A DNA stretch of 55,090 nt from positions 1 through 55,090 of the forward strand of contig NZ_WTVK01000039.1 in NCBI RefSeq assembly GCF_012910805.1. The letters are read 5' to 3'. The notes under the pieces were generated by a model. That model was not told the origin of the DNA. It searched no databases and worked only from the letters and a program-made list of their open reading frames with translations. Of this stretch, positions 43,064-49,540 are shown piece after piece. The stretch comes from Aromatoleum evansii. GTDB taxonomy: Bacteria; Pseudomonadota; Gammaproteobacteria; Burkholderiales; Rhodocyclaceae. Position numbers and translations under genes: made by a program. Numbering within the stretch: position 1 is the first letter of the stretch; each line of letters begins with the position of its first letter.

Positions 43064-43441
43064 TCAGCCTCCTTTCACTCGCTTGAGCTTTGCCTTCGCC
43101 TTGTTCTGCGCTTCGTACAACTGCTGCACGTCACGCGCCTCAACAATCGCCGCCAGCATGTACTCCGCAGTGAAGACCGAAAGCCACAGTTCATCGGGAA
43201 TCTCGACCTTTCCGCCACCCTCCCCGCCAGCGCGGATTTCATCGAGAAGGCGGCGCAGCCGCTGCTCGATGTCTTGCACGTTTTCTGCGATCACGCCCTG
43301 CACCAGCGTTTGGCGCAAAAACTCGGAAATGCTGATTCCGTGCTCGTTTGCCTTGGTTCGATAGAACCCCGCCGTGTCCTCATCGAGTCGGATGTTGAAC
43401 CGCTCGGTTGGGCCTTTCCCTGTTCCTTTCGCTCTCGGCAT
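43064..43441 (-). CDS. RHH relaxosome accessory protein (TrwA/TraY-like position)
   Basis: The 125-residue product has an N-terminal ribbon-helix-helix (ERFNIRLDEDTAGFYRTKANEHGISISEFLRQTL, positions about 13-46) and a helical C-terminal part. By position next to oriT and before traD it corresponds to TrwA of R388 or TraY of F, which bind oriT and repress their own operon. It is the first gene of the DNA-processing operon. Confidence 0.82.
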   Translation of the reverse strand: MPRAKGTGKGPTERFNIRLDEDTAGFYRTKANEHGISISEFLRQTLVQGVIAENVQDIEQRLRRLLDEIRAGGEGGGKVEIPDELWLSVFTAEYMLAAIVEARDVQQLYEAQNKAKAKLKRVKGG

Positions 43442-43469
43442 TTTCCTTTACTCCATAAGGGTTTAGGCC

Positions 43470-43475
43470 ATTATA
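43470..43475 (-). promoter_or_regulatory. Promoter of the DNA-processing operon (extended -10)
   Basis: On the minus strand TGCTATAAT forms an extended -10 about 30 bp upstream of the RHH gene. The -35 position falls within the two direct repeats at 43479-43514, so the RHH protein could repress it by binding there. Confidence 0.65.
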
Positions 43476-43478
43476 GCA

Positions 43479-43514
43479 TTTTCGGTGTCGCCGCGTTGTC
43501 TTTTCGGTGTCGCC
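43479..43514. repeat. Two direct repeats in oriT, 22-bp period
   Basis: TTTTCGGTGTCGCC occurs at 43479-43492 and 43501-43514. The 22-bp period is about two helical turns, as expected for cooperative binding by an RHH accessory protein. Confidence 0.8.
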
Positions 43515-43643
43515 ACGCTAAAAGGCGCGCCACAGCGCGGCTTTTAGCACCGGCAACCATGTTGCGTGGTGTGTGACCGTTCTTCCGGGGCGCGGGGCTT
43601 GCCCTGCGAGCTGGAAGAACGGTGCCGTTCTCTCCCCCAGGCC

Positions 43644-43729
43644 CTAGTGGAAGAAAACCGCGCATTTGGTAAAATGCAGCCGATCAGGGACGCAGCACGT
43701 CCCGCCAGATCAGGCAGGTTTTCCACTAG
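43644..43729. other. Long inverted repeat enclosing a promoter-like sequence
   Basis: CTAGTGGAAgaaAACC (43644-43659) pairs with GGTTTTCCACTAG (43717-43729) apart from a 3-base insertion. Inside are TAAAAT (43670-43675), a GGGACG/CGTCCC hairpin and two GATCAGG repeats. It precedes the gene at 43754 and may be its regulated promoter or part of oriT. Confidence 0.6.
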
Positions 43730-43753
43730 AACCCACAACGCGAGGTAAGAGCC

Positions 43754-44074
43754 ATGAGTAGTGAAACGACGAATCCGAAGTCAGGCCGCAAGGCCAAGAC
43801 GCTGGATGAAGAAATCGCAGCACAACGCGAGAAGCTGCGGAAGCTGGAGGAACGACAGCGAGAGCAGCAGCGCAAGGAACGCGAGCGCAACCAGAAGGCA
43901 GTGATGGAACTCATCAAGACGGAACGGCTTGATGCGGTTCCATCTGATCTTTGGCGCGAAGCGATGCCAAAGATCAAGGCCCTTCTGGTAGTCGATGCAG
44001 CGAAACCGGCAGAGCCGGTGAAGCCTGTTCAGACTGCGCCTGAAGTAGCAGCGACGGCCGAGGCCAGCCAGTGA
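43754..44074 (+). CDS. Coiled-coil protein next to oriT, unknown function
   Basis: The 106-residue product is highly charged; residues 17-50 (TLDEEIAAQREKLRKLEER, then QREQQRKERERNQKAV) form a coiled coil. The tail is Pro/Ala-rich. GAGG lies upstream of the ATG. It is divergent from the relaxosome operon and is the first gene on the leading side of the predicted nick. A relaxosome or regulatory role is guessed from position. Confidence 0.7.
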   Translation: MSSETTNPKSGRKAKTLDEEIAAQREKLRKLEERQREQQRKERERNQKAVMELIKTERLDAVPSDLWREAMPKIKALLVVDAAKPAEPVKPVQTAPEVAATAEASQ

Positions 44075-44222
44075 GCGTTTTCCACAAATCCACAGGCCCC
44101 GGTGCCCTCGACCGGGGATACCCAAATATCCCAAAGGGAGAGGGTCGCGCCCGGTTTTCCACAAGAGACTTCTTGTGGAAAACCGGAAAAGCGCGAGGGC
44201 CTGTGGGGCTTGTGGGAAACGC
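44075..44222. other. Cloverleaf-like structured element, unit 1
   Basis: The outer arms GCGTTTTCCACAAATCC... (44075-44099) and ...GCTTGTGGGAAACGC (44197-44222) pair imperfectly over about 25 bp. Inside are hairpin A (CCCTC/GAGGG outside, GGGATA/TATCCC inside, 44105-44144) and hairpin B (CCGGTTTTCCACAAG/CTTGTGGAAAACCGG, 44151-44186). It begins right after the stop codon at 44074. TTTTCCACA occurs twice and is one base from the DnaA box TTATCCACA. Confidence 0.85.
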
Positions 44223-44350
44223 GGCGGTTGCAGGAGAGACGGCCCGGAGTCCAGAGGCGCGCCTTTGGTCGGCTCCCCTCACGGGGAGACGAAACGGGTG
44301 GGGTTGGTTTTTGACTCACCTAGGGGCAGAAGGCTGCAAGCAGCGGACGA

Positions 44351-44497
44351 GCGTTTTCCACAAATCCACAGGCCCCGTAGCCGTTGCCCGCGATACCTCA
44401 ATATCGCAAGAGGCAACGGTCGCGCCCGCTTTTCCACAAGAAACCTCTTGTGGGAAAGCGGATCAGCGCGAGGGCCTGTGGAGCTTGTGGGAAACGC
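44351..44497. other. Cloverleaf-like structured element, unit 2
   Basis: This is a diverged tandem copy of unit 1 in the same order. The outer arms are almost identical. Hairpin A is CCGTTGCC/GGCAACGG outside and GCGATA/TATCGC inside (44381-44419). Hairpin B is CCGCTTTTCCACAAG/CTTGTGGGAAAGCGG (44426-44461). Four base pairs differ from unit 1 on both sides so that pairing is kept. The DNA between the units (44223-44350) holds a CTCCCC/GGGGAG hairpin and no gene. Confidence 0.85.
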
Positions 44498-44520
44498 GGC
44501 GGTTGATAGTGGCACGGTCT

Positions 44521-44646
44521 AGCGCCCGGAGGGCGCAAGCGAAAGGGATGTGCAAGGCTGCGCAGCAGTCCCCGCAACGCGGGGATGAGCGCGAATGCGC
44601 GAACCTGGAGCAGCCCGGTCGGCCCGCAAAGCGGGACGATTCGCCC
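44521..44646. repeat. Repeat R3, copy 1 (126 bp)
   Basis: It matches 47976-48101 at 124 of 126 positions. It contains hairpins GCGCCC/GGGCGC and CCCCGC/GCGGGG. It directly precedes the small plus-strand gene at 44667. No gene is seen in it. Confidence 0.92.
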
Positions 44647-44666
44647 AACAACGGACGGTGAAGACG

Positions 44667-44888
44667 ATGGAGCAAAGCATCGGGAGCCAGGAGCTATACC
44701 AGCACCTGAAGACCCACGGACGCGCGGAAATTGACGGCTGGGCGATTAACGCGGACGGTGCGGAAATTTGGCTCACGAACCCCTACGGCATCGACGTGGG
44801 GTTCTACGCCAACAACGCGGAAGGATGCGCCGGCATCCTGGAGCGCATTTCAACTGACGATCACGAAAGGGAATGGGGCACGCTGTAG
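44667..44888 (+). CDS. Small acidic protein, unknown function
   Basis: The 73-residue product (MEQSIGSQELYQHLKTHGR...) is soluble and acidic, with a compact pattern (EIDGWAINADGAEIWLTNPYG, then IDVGFYANNAEGCAGILE). The ribosome site is weak. It is the last plus-strand gene of the leading region. A near-perfect hairpin at about 44954-44995 downstream could end its transcript. Confidence 0.55.
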   Translation: MEQSIGSQELYQHLKTHGRAEIDGWAINADGAEIWLTNPYGIDVGFYANNAEGCAGILERISTDDHEREWGTL

Positions 44889-45523
44889 TGCTGCCATTCA
44901 GAATTCAAGGCAACCGACACACGCCACGGAACGGGCGCGGTTGCGTGACAAGGAAAGGCGAAGGTGACGGACGAAGGAAGTCGCCCTCGCCTTTCGCACT
45001 TTCCGGCCCTGCGTGACGCGGCACAAGCGCGGAACGAAACAGCAGGACGGAAAGCGGGAGAAGGCGCAAGGCGAACCGCTGCGAAGCAAGGGAAGCCGTA
45101 TTGCGCCTCCCCGACTTTCGCGTGCGAAAGTTGTACAAAACCGGCAGCGGAGCGGACGGGCCGGGACGGCCGCCGAATGGCGGCAGCGGGAACCGCGACG
45201 GCCCGGCGACACGAAGCAGAATGGCAACGGTAGCAGCCTACGGGGCGAGAAGTGGAAAGCCTAGAAGCGATAGCGAATAGGCGATCACCAACTGCGAGCC
45301 AGGCCGCGCATTGCGTGGCCTGCGTCTTTCGCGGCGATCCAGATCAAAAGCCGCGAGAAAGGCATACGGCAAGGATGGTGGTCGGCCGAAGGCTGGCCAC
45401 CATCGAGCCAGTGCAAGCGGAGAGGTTGCCGGCCTGAGTTCAGGCGAAGCTGGAACGAAAGACCGGCAAGGAAGCGGAGCGGGAAAACCGGATTGGCACG
45501 GTTGGGCCGAAGGGCCAGCCGTG
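44889..45523. other. Gene-free, hairpin-rich region
   Basis: No convincing gene is seen in 635 bp. It holds a 15-bp imperfect hairpin (AAAGGCGA...TCGCCTTT, 44954-44995), palindrome P12, a hairpin with arms ATGGTGG and CCACCAT (45374-45402) and the terminator at 45488. Purine-rich stretches separate them. It could hold a small RNA or an origin element. Confidence 0.6.
45115..45130. repeat. Dispersed palindrome P12 (variant)
   Basis: CTTTCGCGTGCGAAAG lies in non-coding DNA; the centre is GT. Confidence 0.85.
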
Positions 45524-45541
45524 TCAATCCGGCGCTTTTTT
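45488..45541. terminator. Strong terminator hairpin 3' of the resolvase gene
   Basis: CCGGATTGGCACGG pairs with CCGTGTCAATCCGG (one mismatch) and continues into a GGCC stem. The plus strand has TTTTTT after it and the minus strand TTTT. The right arm overlaps the resolvase stop codon, so it may end transcription from both sides. Confidence 0.8.
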
Positions 45542-46141
45542 GGGAAAGTGCCGCGCAAGGAACTTGCGCATGGTTTTCTCGGTAACGCCAAAGTATTTGG
45601 CGAGCTTCGGCGTCGTCAAACCGAGGGCGTGCAGCTCCCCTACTTTATCGCGTTGAGGGTCGAGCTTGAGGCGGCCGGTGCTGCCTTTGCGCCGGCCGCC
45701 GATGCGGCCCTCAAGGCGAGCACGCTGCAAGCCTTCACGGGTGCGCGCACGGGTGAATTCCACCTCGATCATGGAGGCCATAGCGAAAGCGGCGGCCTGA
45801 ATTTGAGCATTCAGGCTACCGTCCATGACGGTGCCGTTCTTCGTGATGATGATGGTGACGCCGCGCTCGGCGGCAGTCTCCAGAATCGAAAAGACTTGTC
45901 CGGGCGACCCGCCCAAGCGGGTGAATTCGGAAGTTAAAAGCAAGTCACCACGCTGGGCCTGCTCCGTTAGGAGCGAGCCCAGCGCGCGTTCCCGCCAGGG
46001 AACAGAGCGACTTGCCGTTTCTTCAACGACAACGAGCGGGGCGTAGCCGCGCGAGTTGGCGAAATCCAGCAGGCCAAGCCGCTGGTTCGCCACGTCTTGC
46101 GAGTCGCGGGAGACTCGCAAGTAAGCGAAGTAACGAGGCAC
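45524..46141 (-). CDS. Serine recombinase (resolvase/invertase family)
   Basis: From a GTG at 46141 the product is about 205 residues: catalytic Ser in YLRVSRDSQD (near residue 11), then SEFTRLGGSPGQVFSILE, a long helix, and a C-terminal helix-turn-helix (TTPKLAKYFGVTEKTMRKFL). It may resolve plasmid multimers or invert a segment. No paired recombination sites were recognised around it. The start follows the upstream stop by 7 bp with a weak ribosome site. Confidence 0.88.
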   Translation of the reverse strand: MPRYFAYLRVSRDSQDVANQRLGLLDFANSRGYAPLVVVEETASRSVPWRERALGSLLTEQAQRGDLLLTSEFTRLGGSPGQVFSILETAAERGVTIIITKNGTVMDGSLNAQIQAAAFAMASMIEVEFTRARTREGLQRARLEGRIGGRRKGSTGRLKLDPQRDKVGELHALGLTTPKLAKYFGVTEKTMRKFLARHFPKKAPD

Positions 46142-46148
46142 GGCCGAT

Positions 46149-46385
46149 TCACGCGGAGAACATGAGTTTGTACGCGAGAGGGAAAGCGGCCAGGACGCCC
46201 ACAATCGGGCACAGGCGGCGGCAGAATGCCGCGCCGGTCTTGGACTGGATGCTGCGAGCGAGAGCGAAGCCTAGCAGCCAGCCAAGGCCCCAGCCGGCGA
46301 CAAGCACCAGGAGCGCAAAGAAGGTGTTGCGGCTGAAATAGTCGAGGGATGCGGACATCACTCGGTCGGCGGTTTTGTCATCCAT
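46149..46385 (-). CDS. Small membrane protein, unknown function
   Basis: The 78-residue product has two hydrophobic segments (TFFALLVLVAGWGLGWLLGF and LCPIVGVLAAFPLAYKL). GGAG lies 6 bases before the ATG. It is upstream of and close to the resolvase gene. Confidence 0.6.
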   Translation of the reverse strand: MDDKTADRVMSASLDYFSRNTFFALLVLVAGWGLGWLLGFALARSIQSKTGAAFCRRLCPIVGVLAAFPLAYKLMFSA

Positions 46386-46397
46386 GAAGGGCTCCGA

Positions 46398-46724
46398 TCA
46401 GTAGACGCAAACGGAGCTGGCCAGCAGGTCAGCGAGTTTGCGGGCTTTGGTGGTCTTGGGCATGGATTGGCCAAAGTCGGTGATCGCGTCCACCAGGACG
46501 CGGCACTCGGCTTTGGTCAGTCGCACGCAGGGAATGGGATAGGTAGCGCCATTGCGGAATCGACTGGCCAGCGCCGGCACGGCGCGCAGCCGGCGATTCG
46601 CGCAATGCACGGCATCGAGCACGTCGGCCACGGCCACCATGTCGCCGGCTTTGCCGGTGAACATGTGGTCGGCTTGGGCGTGGTCGCCGTCCGAAGTCAG
46701 CAGCGCGAAGATGTCGAGCGCCAT
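46398..46724 (-). CDS. Conserved-looking plasmid protein, unknown function
   Basis: From ATG 46724 the 108-residue product is soluble (MALDIFALLTSDGDHAQAD, then AVHCANRRLRAVPALASRF and RLTKAECRVLVDAITDFGQ). It begins just after the stop of the upstream gene at 46739. Not recognised. Confidence 0.6.
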   Translation of the reverse strand: MALDIFALLTSDGDHAQADHMFTGKAGDMVAVADVLDAVHCANRRLRAVPALASRFRNGATYPIPCVRLTKAECRVLVDAITDFGQSMPKTTKARKLADLLASSVCVY

Positions 46725-46738
46725 GATGGGGCAGCGCG

Positions 46739-47068
46739 TCAGCGGGCGCGCGGAGCGCGCAGCGCGGTGGCCATCAATGGCTCCACAAAGCGCAGCAATG
46801 CGCTTTGCTCGTCCACGGTGAAACCGATGGTCAGGCTGTGCTCGATCAGCTCCAGTGCGGCCTCCTTGTACTCGATGGGGAGAGCACTGAGCATGGCCAG
46901 ACTGAAAAGGTAGTCCGGGTGCGCGGCTGAAGCGGCGCACTGGAGCAGGATCAGCGCGGCCTCGTTAGACGGGTTTTTTTCGATCAGGTGAAGGGTTGCC
47001 CTCACCGGCTCGGGAAAGTCGCTCAAAACGGCTGTATTCGCGCCGTAGATCGGGCGATGCTCGCTCAT
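46739..47068 (-). CDS. Small helical protein, unknown function
   Basis: From ATG 47068 (GAGG upstream) the 109-residue product is mostly helical (NEAALILLQCAASAAHPD, FSLAMLSALPIEYKEAALEL). The upstream region holds the palindrome ATTAAAA-N6-TTTTAAT (about 47126-47145) and TAAAAT as a possible -10 on the minus strand. Confidence 0.6.
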   Translation of the reverse strand: MSEHRPIYGANTAVLSDFPEPVRATLHLIEKNPSNEAALILLQCAASAAHPDYLFSLAMLSALPIEYKEAALELIEHSLTIGFTVDEQSALLRFVEPLMATALRAPRAR

Positions 47069-47186
47069 AAGGGCCTCACGGTAGTTATTTGTCCAGAAAG
47101 GGCGAATTTTACCGGATTCGACGGTAATTAAAAGGTACGTTTTAATGCCGCTTTTTCCGGCAGGAAAAACGGTCGTTAAAACTACC

Positions 47187-47226
47187 GGGCAAAACGCCCC
47201 GGAGGGGCGTTTGCCGGGTTTTTCAC
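47187..47226. terminator. Intrinsic terminator 3' of radC
   Basis: A 12-bp stem with one bulged base (GGCAAAACGCCCC-gga-GGGGCGTTTGCC) lies 25 bases past the radC stop. The plus strand continues into GGGTTTTT and the minus strand into GTAGTTTT. Confidence 0.75.
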
Positions 47227-47240
47227 CCGGCTGGCAGCGG

Positions 47241-47735
47241 CTACAGCAGGCCGCGTTGAGCGAAGGACACGGACGCCCCGCCGGCGACGACGACGTGATC
47301 CAGCACGCGCACGTCCACCAGGGCGAGCGCATCCTTCAGCACTTTGGTCAGGTTCTCATCGGCGCGTGACGGCTCGGGCACCCCGGAGGGGTGGTTGTGC
47401 GCGAAGATGACGGCGGCGGCGTTCAGGCGCAGCGAGGTCTTCACCACCTCGCGCGGGTACACGCTGGTCTGCGTCAGCGTGCCCCGGAACAGCTCGATGT
47501 ACTCGATGACGCGGTTCTGTGCGTCCAGGAAGATGGCCGCGAACACTTCATGCTCCAAGCTCCCAAGGCGCAGCGAGAAGAAGGCGCTGGCGTCAGCCGG
47601 CGCGGAAATCAGGCCGTTGCGCATCACCTTTTCGTCAAGGATGGCCAAGGCGGCCTCGATGACTTGGCCGGCGCTGGCCAGTTGAAACTGGCCGTTGTCG
47701 TCAATGGTGAAAAGGTCGATGTGCGAAGCAGTCAT
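47241..47735 (-). CDS. radC: RadC-family JAB domain protein
   Basis: The 164-residue product carries the JAMM/MPN+ metal site HNHPSGVPEPSRAD (H113, H115, S117, D126). This is the C-terminal RadC domain without the N-terminal HhH part, as in many plasmid and phage copies. The function is unsettled. The start at ATG 47735 is set by GGAG 8 bases upstream. Such genes are common in conjugative leading regions. Confidence 0.92.
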   Translation of the reverse strand: MTASHIDLFTIDDNGQFQLASAGQVIEAALAILDEKVMRNGLISAPADASAFFSLRLGSLEHEVFAAIFLDAQNRVIEYIELFRGTLTQTSVYPREVVKTSLRLNAAAVIFAHNHPSGVPEPSRADENLTKVLKDALALVDVRVLDHVVVAGGASVSFAQRGLL

Positions 47736-47938
47736 GTCATGGACTCCAGGAAGTGGGCGGGATTGCCTACTTCCTCTGGATCGGTTCGCAGCGCAGCGGT
47801 CAAGGGTGAAACGGCCAGCGGCCGCAAGCGCCCGCCAGGGCGCGCAGCCCTTGACGGCGAGAACGAACTGATACCCTTGGAAGTGACAGGCAACCCCCAC
47901 CCTCTGCACACCACGGACGCCTTTGTGCAGTTGTCTAG

Positions 47939-47954
47939 CTTTCGCGCGCGAAAG
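47939..47954. repeat. Dispersed palindrome P13
   Basis: CTTTCGCGCGCGAAAG (extended to GC...GC) lies in non-coding DNA. Confidence 0.9.
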
Positions 47955-47975
47955 CTCACTTCAGGCCGACAGGCC

Positions 47976-48101
47976 AGCGCCCGGAGGGCGCAAGCGAAAG
48001 GGATGTGCAAGGCTGCGCAGCAGTCCCCGCAACGCGGGGATGAGCGCGAATGCGCGAACCTGGAGCAGCCCGGTCGGCCCGCAACGCGGGGCGATTCGCC
48101 C
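47976..48101. repeat. Repeat R3, copy 2 (126 bp)
   Basis: It is a direct copy of 44521-44646 with two mismatches. It lies between the radC and 72-aa protein genes. Confidence 0.92.
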
Positions 48102-48294
48102 GGCAGGTTTTCAGGGGTTAGAGGAAGCCAGGGAGAGAGAGGAACACGGGGAAGGAGAAGATCCACCCAGCCAGCAGCAGCGACACAAGGAAGGACGCCG
48201 GCAGGACGGTGCGCGCAGCGCGCAGGCTTGCCGGCCCAGCCAGCAGGGCAAAGCCCTGCCCTTCCAGCCCGGCGCAGCCGGGCTTGTCGCCGGC

Positions 48295-48513
48295 CTACCG
48301 CTCCACCTGGGGAGCGGTCGCGGCTACGGCCGCCCTGCCCGCCTCCATAGCAGCATCGGCTCGCTTGTCCAGCAGGGCGCACAGGAAGGCGGCATCGTTG
48401 GCCACGTCCACCGGGTCACGGGTCAGCGCGGAGCGCAGCGCGTTTTTCATCCAGTGGGAGGCGGCGGGATCGGCTAAAACTTCGTCAATGGTCGGGACAT
48501 GGGCGCGGGGCAT
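48295..48513 (-). CDS. Small protein, 72 aa, unknown function
   Basis: From ATG 48513 (GGAG 8 bases upstream) the product (MPRAHVPTIDEVLADPAAS...) is soluble and helical. It contains VDVANDAAFLCALLDKRADAAME. It resembles small leading-region proteins of unknown role. Confidence 0.6.
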   Translation of the reverse strand: MPRAHVPTIDEVLADPAASHWMKNALRSALTRDPVDVANDAAFLCALLDKRADAAMEAGRAAVAATAPQVER

Positions 48514-48529
48514 AGTAGGTGCTCCAGTT

Positions 48530-48551
48530 GCGGCCGCCACCGGGCGGCCGC
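48530..48551. other. GC-rich hairpin between leading-region genes
   Basis: GCGGCCGCC and GGCGGCCGC form a perfect 9-bp stem in the short gap between two minus-strand genes. Confidence 0.7.
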
Positions 48552-48556
48552 GCGTT

Positions 48557-49006
48557 TCAAAAAAGGGCCAGTTGCGGGGGTTCCGCCTCGGCCAGCTCGG
48601 TTTTCACGTCCTCCAGCTCAAGCGTCAGCTTGACCAGAATGGACAGGTCATAGGAAATGTGGGCGTCCTTCAGGCGCAGCGCCGTGCGCAGCGCGCCCAG
48701 CGGGTTGTTACCGCTGGAAATGCACACGTCGTAAGCGGACAGGGCCGCTAGGCCCTGCTCGCGGTAGCGCGTATATGTGGCGATGTCGCGCTGTAGCTCG
48801 GCCTCGTACTGCTCGATTTTCCGGGCCAGGTACTCGGCCCGGTCGGCCGTGGCCTTCGGGACGCGGTGCCCTAGATGGGGATCGAGGCTTTGCCAGTTGG
48901 CGCGGATGCCCACCTTCTCGGCCTCGGGGAATTCCGCGATCAGGGCCGCGACAGCGGCCGGATCGACGGCGGCCACCAGTGCGGCGGCCTGCTCCTGTAT
49001 AGACAT
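48557..49006 (-). CDS. Helical leading-region protein, unknown function
   Basis: The 149-residue product is Ala-rich and helical, with a central coiled coil (ADRAEYLARKIEQYEAELQRD, about 54-75) and an acidic C-terminus. GGAGG precedes the ATG. It follows the 155-aa gene with 13 bp spacing, in one operon. Confidence 0.65.
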   Translation of the reverse strand: MSIQEQAAALVAAVDPAAVAALIAEFPEAEKVGIRANWQSLDPHLGHRVPKATADRAEYLARKIEQYEAELQRDIATYTRYREQGLAALSAYDVCISSGNNPLGALRTALRLKDAHISYDLSILVKLTLELEDVKTELAEAEPPQLALF

Positions 49007-49019
49007 CGGCCGCCCTCCC

Positions 49020-49487
49020 CTAGCCTTCCAAGCGGGTCAGCAGCGGGACAGCGCCGTAATTCCACCAGTCAAAAACCCGGTGCAGCGTGGCGCGCTGTTC
49101 TTCCTCGGTCGCGGTGCTGAAAAGGTTGTGCTGCCGGATCACGCGGCCAGCGTGGAAGGCTTGCAGCACCTCCAGCGGGGACGGGGCACCATCGAGGGCG
49201 CGCAGCGCCTCGCGCAGCTCGCCGTCTTTCACGAAGCCGGGCGGGAACGGCTGGCCACGGTCGGCGGCTGCGGTCGCGGCCTGCTCGATGTCGTGCAGTG
49301 TCCATTGCTTCATGATTCGATCCAGCAGGGCGGCGCGGCCCTCACGGACTCCCGCGCGCAGCGCGGCCGCTTGTTTTTCCAGTTCCTCGGCGCTGGCCAG
49401 CTTGGCGGCCAGCTTGTTGCGCTCGTTGCGGATCGGGTCGCCCACTTCCGGCAGCAGGTCAACCCAAGGCATGAATTTCGGTTGCAT
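49020..49487 (-). CDS. Leading-region protein, 155 aa, unknown function
   Basis: From ATG 49487 (AAGGAG 8 bases upstream) the product is soluble, with an N-terminal helix (NERNKLAAKLASAEELEKQAAAL) and a C-terminal Trp-rich end (RVFDWWNYGAVPLLTRLEG). Not recognised. Confidence 0.65.
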   Translation of the reverse strand: MQPKFMPWVDLLPEVGDPIRNERNKLAAKLASAEELEKQAAALRAGVREGRAALLDRIMKQWTLHDIEQAATAAADRGQPFPPGFVKDGELREALRALDGAPSPLEVLQAFHAGRVIRQHNLFSTATEEEQRATLHRVFDWWNYGAVPLLTRLEG

Positions 49488-49506
49488 GGCTCGTACTCCT
49501 TGAGAG

Positions 49507-49525
49507 GCCCCGGCGAAGCCGGGGC
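49507..49525. terminator. Hairpin 3' of the methyltransferase-like gene
   Basis: GCCCCGGC-gaa-GCCGGGGC is a perfect 8-bp stem in the gap between two minus-strand genes. There is no strong T-run, so it may attenuate or protect mRNA rather than stop transcription. Confidence 0.6.
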
Positions 49526-49540
49526 GCGTGCGTTGGTGGG

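Larger units (their letters stand above)
43442..43753. other. oriT: Predicted origin of transfer (oriT) with F-like nic
   Basis: This gene-free region lies between the relaxosome operon and a divergent gene. On the plus strand TTGCGTGGTGTGTGACC (43562-43578) resembles the F nic region; GCGTGGTGTGTG matches F GCGTGGGGTGTG at 11 of 12 bases as remembered. Inverted repeats flank it: GCTAAAAGGCGCG/CGCGGCTTTTAGC (43517-43548, one mismatch) and ACCGTTCTTCC/GGAAGAACGGT (43576-43623). Direct repeats lie at 43479-43514. The predicted nick is near 43573, with transfer running rightwards. Confidence 0.75.
47736..48294. other. Gene-free region upstream of radC
   Basis: It contains palindrome P13 (47939-47954) and repeat R3 copy 2 (47976-48101). 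No gene with a plausible start and composition was found. A clear sigma70 promoter was not identified. Confidence 0.6.

Noticed and set aside
44889-45300. Small plus-strand frames in the non-coding tract as genes
   Set aside because: No ribosome sites, unusual Arg/Ala/Lys composition and interruption by hairpins and palindrome P12.
45524-46204. Transposon or integron around the serine recombinase
   Set aside because: No transposase, terminal inverted repeats or target duplications were seen, and attC consensus is not matched by the cloverleaf units.
44075-48101. Repeats in the leading region as a CRISPR array
   Set aside because: Only pairs of long repeats exist, without regular short repeats and spacers, and no cas genes. 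The Cas4-like protein at 11086 stands alone.
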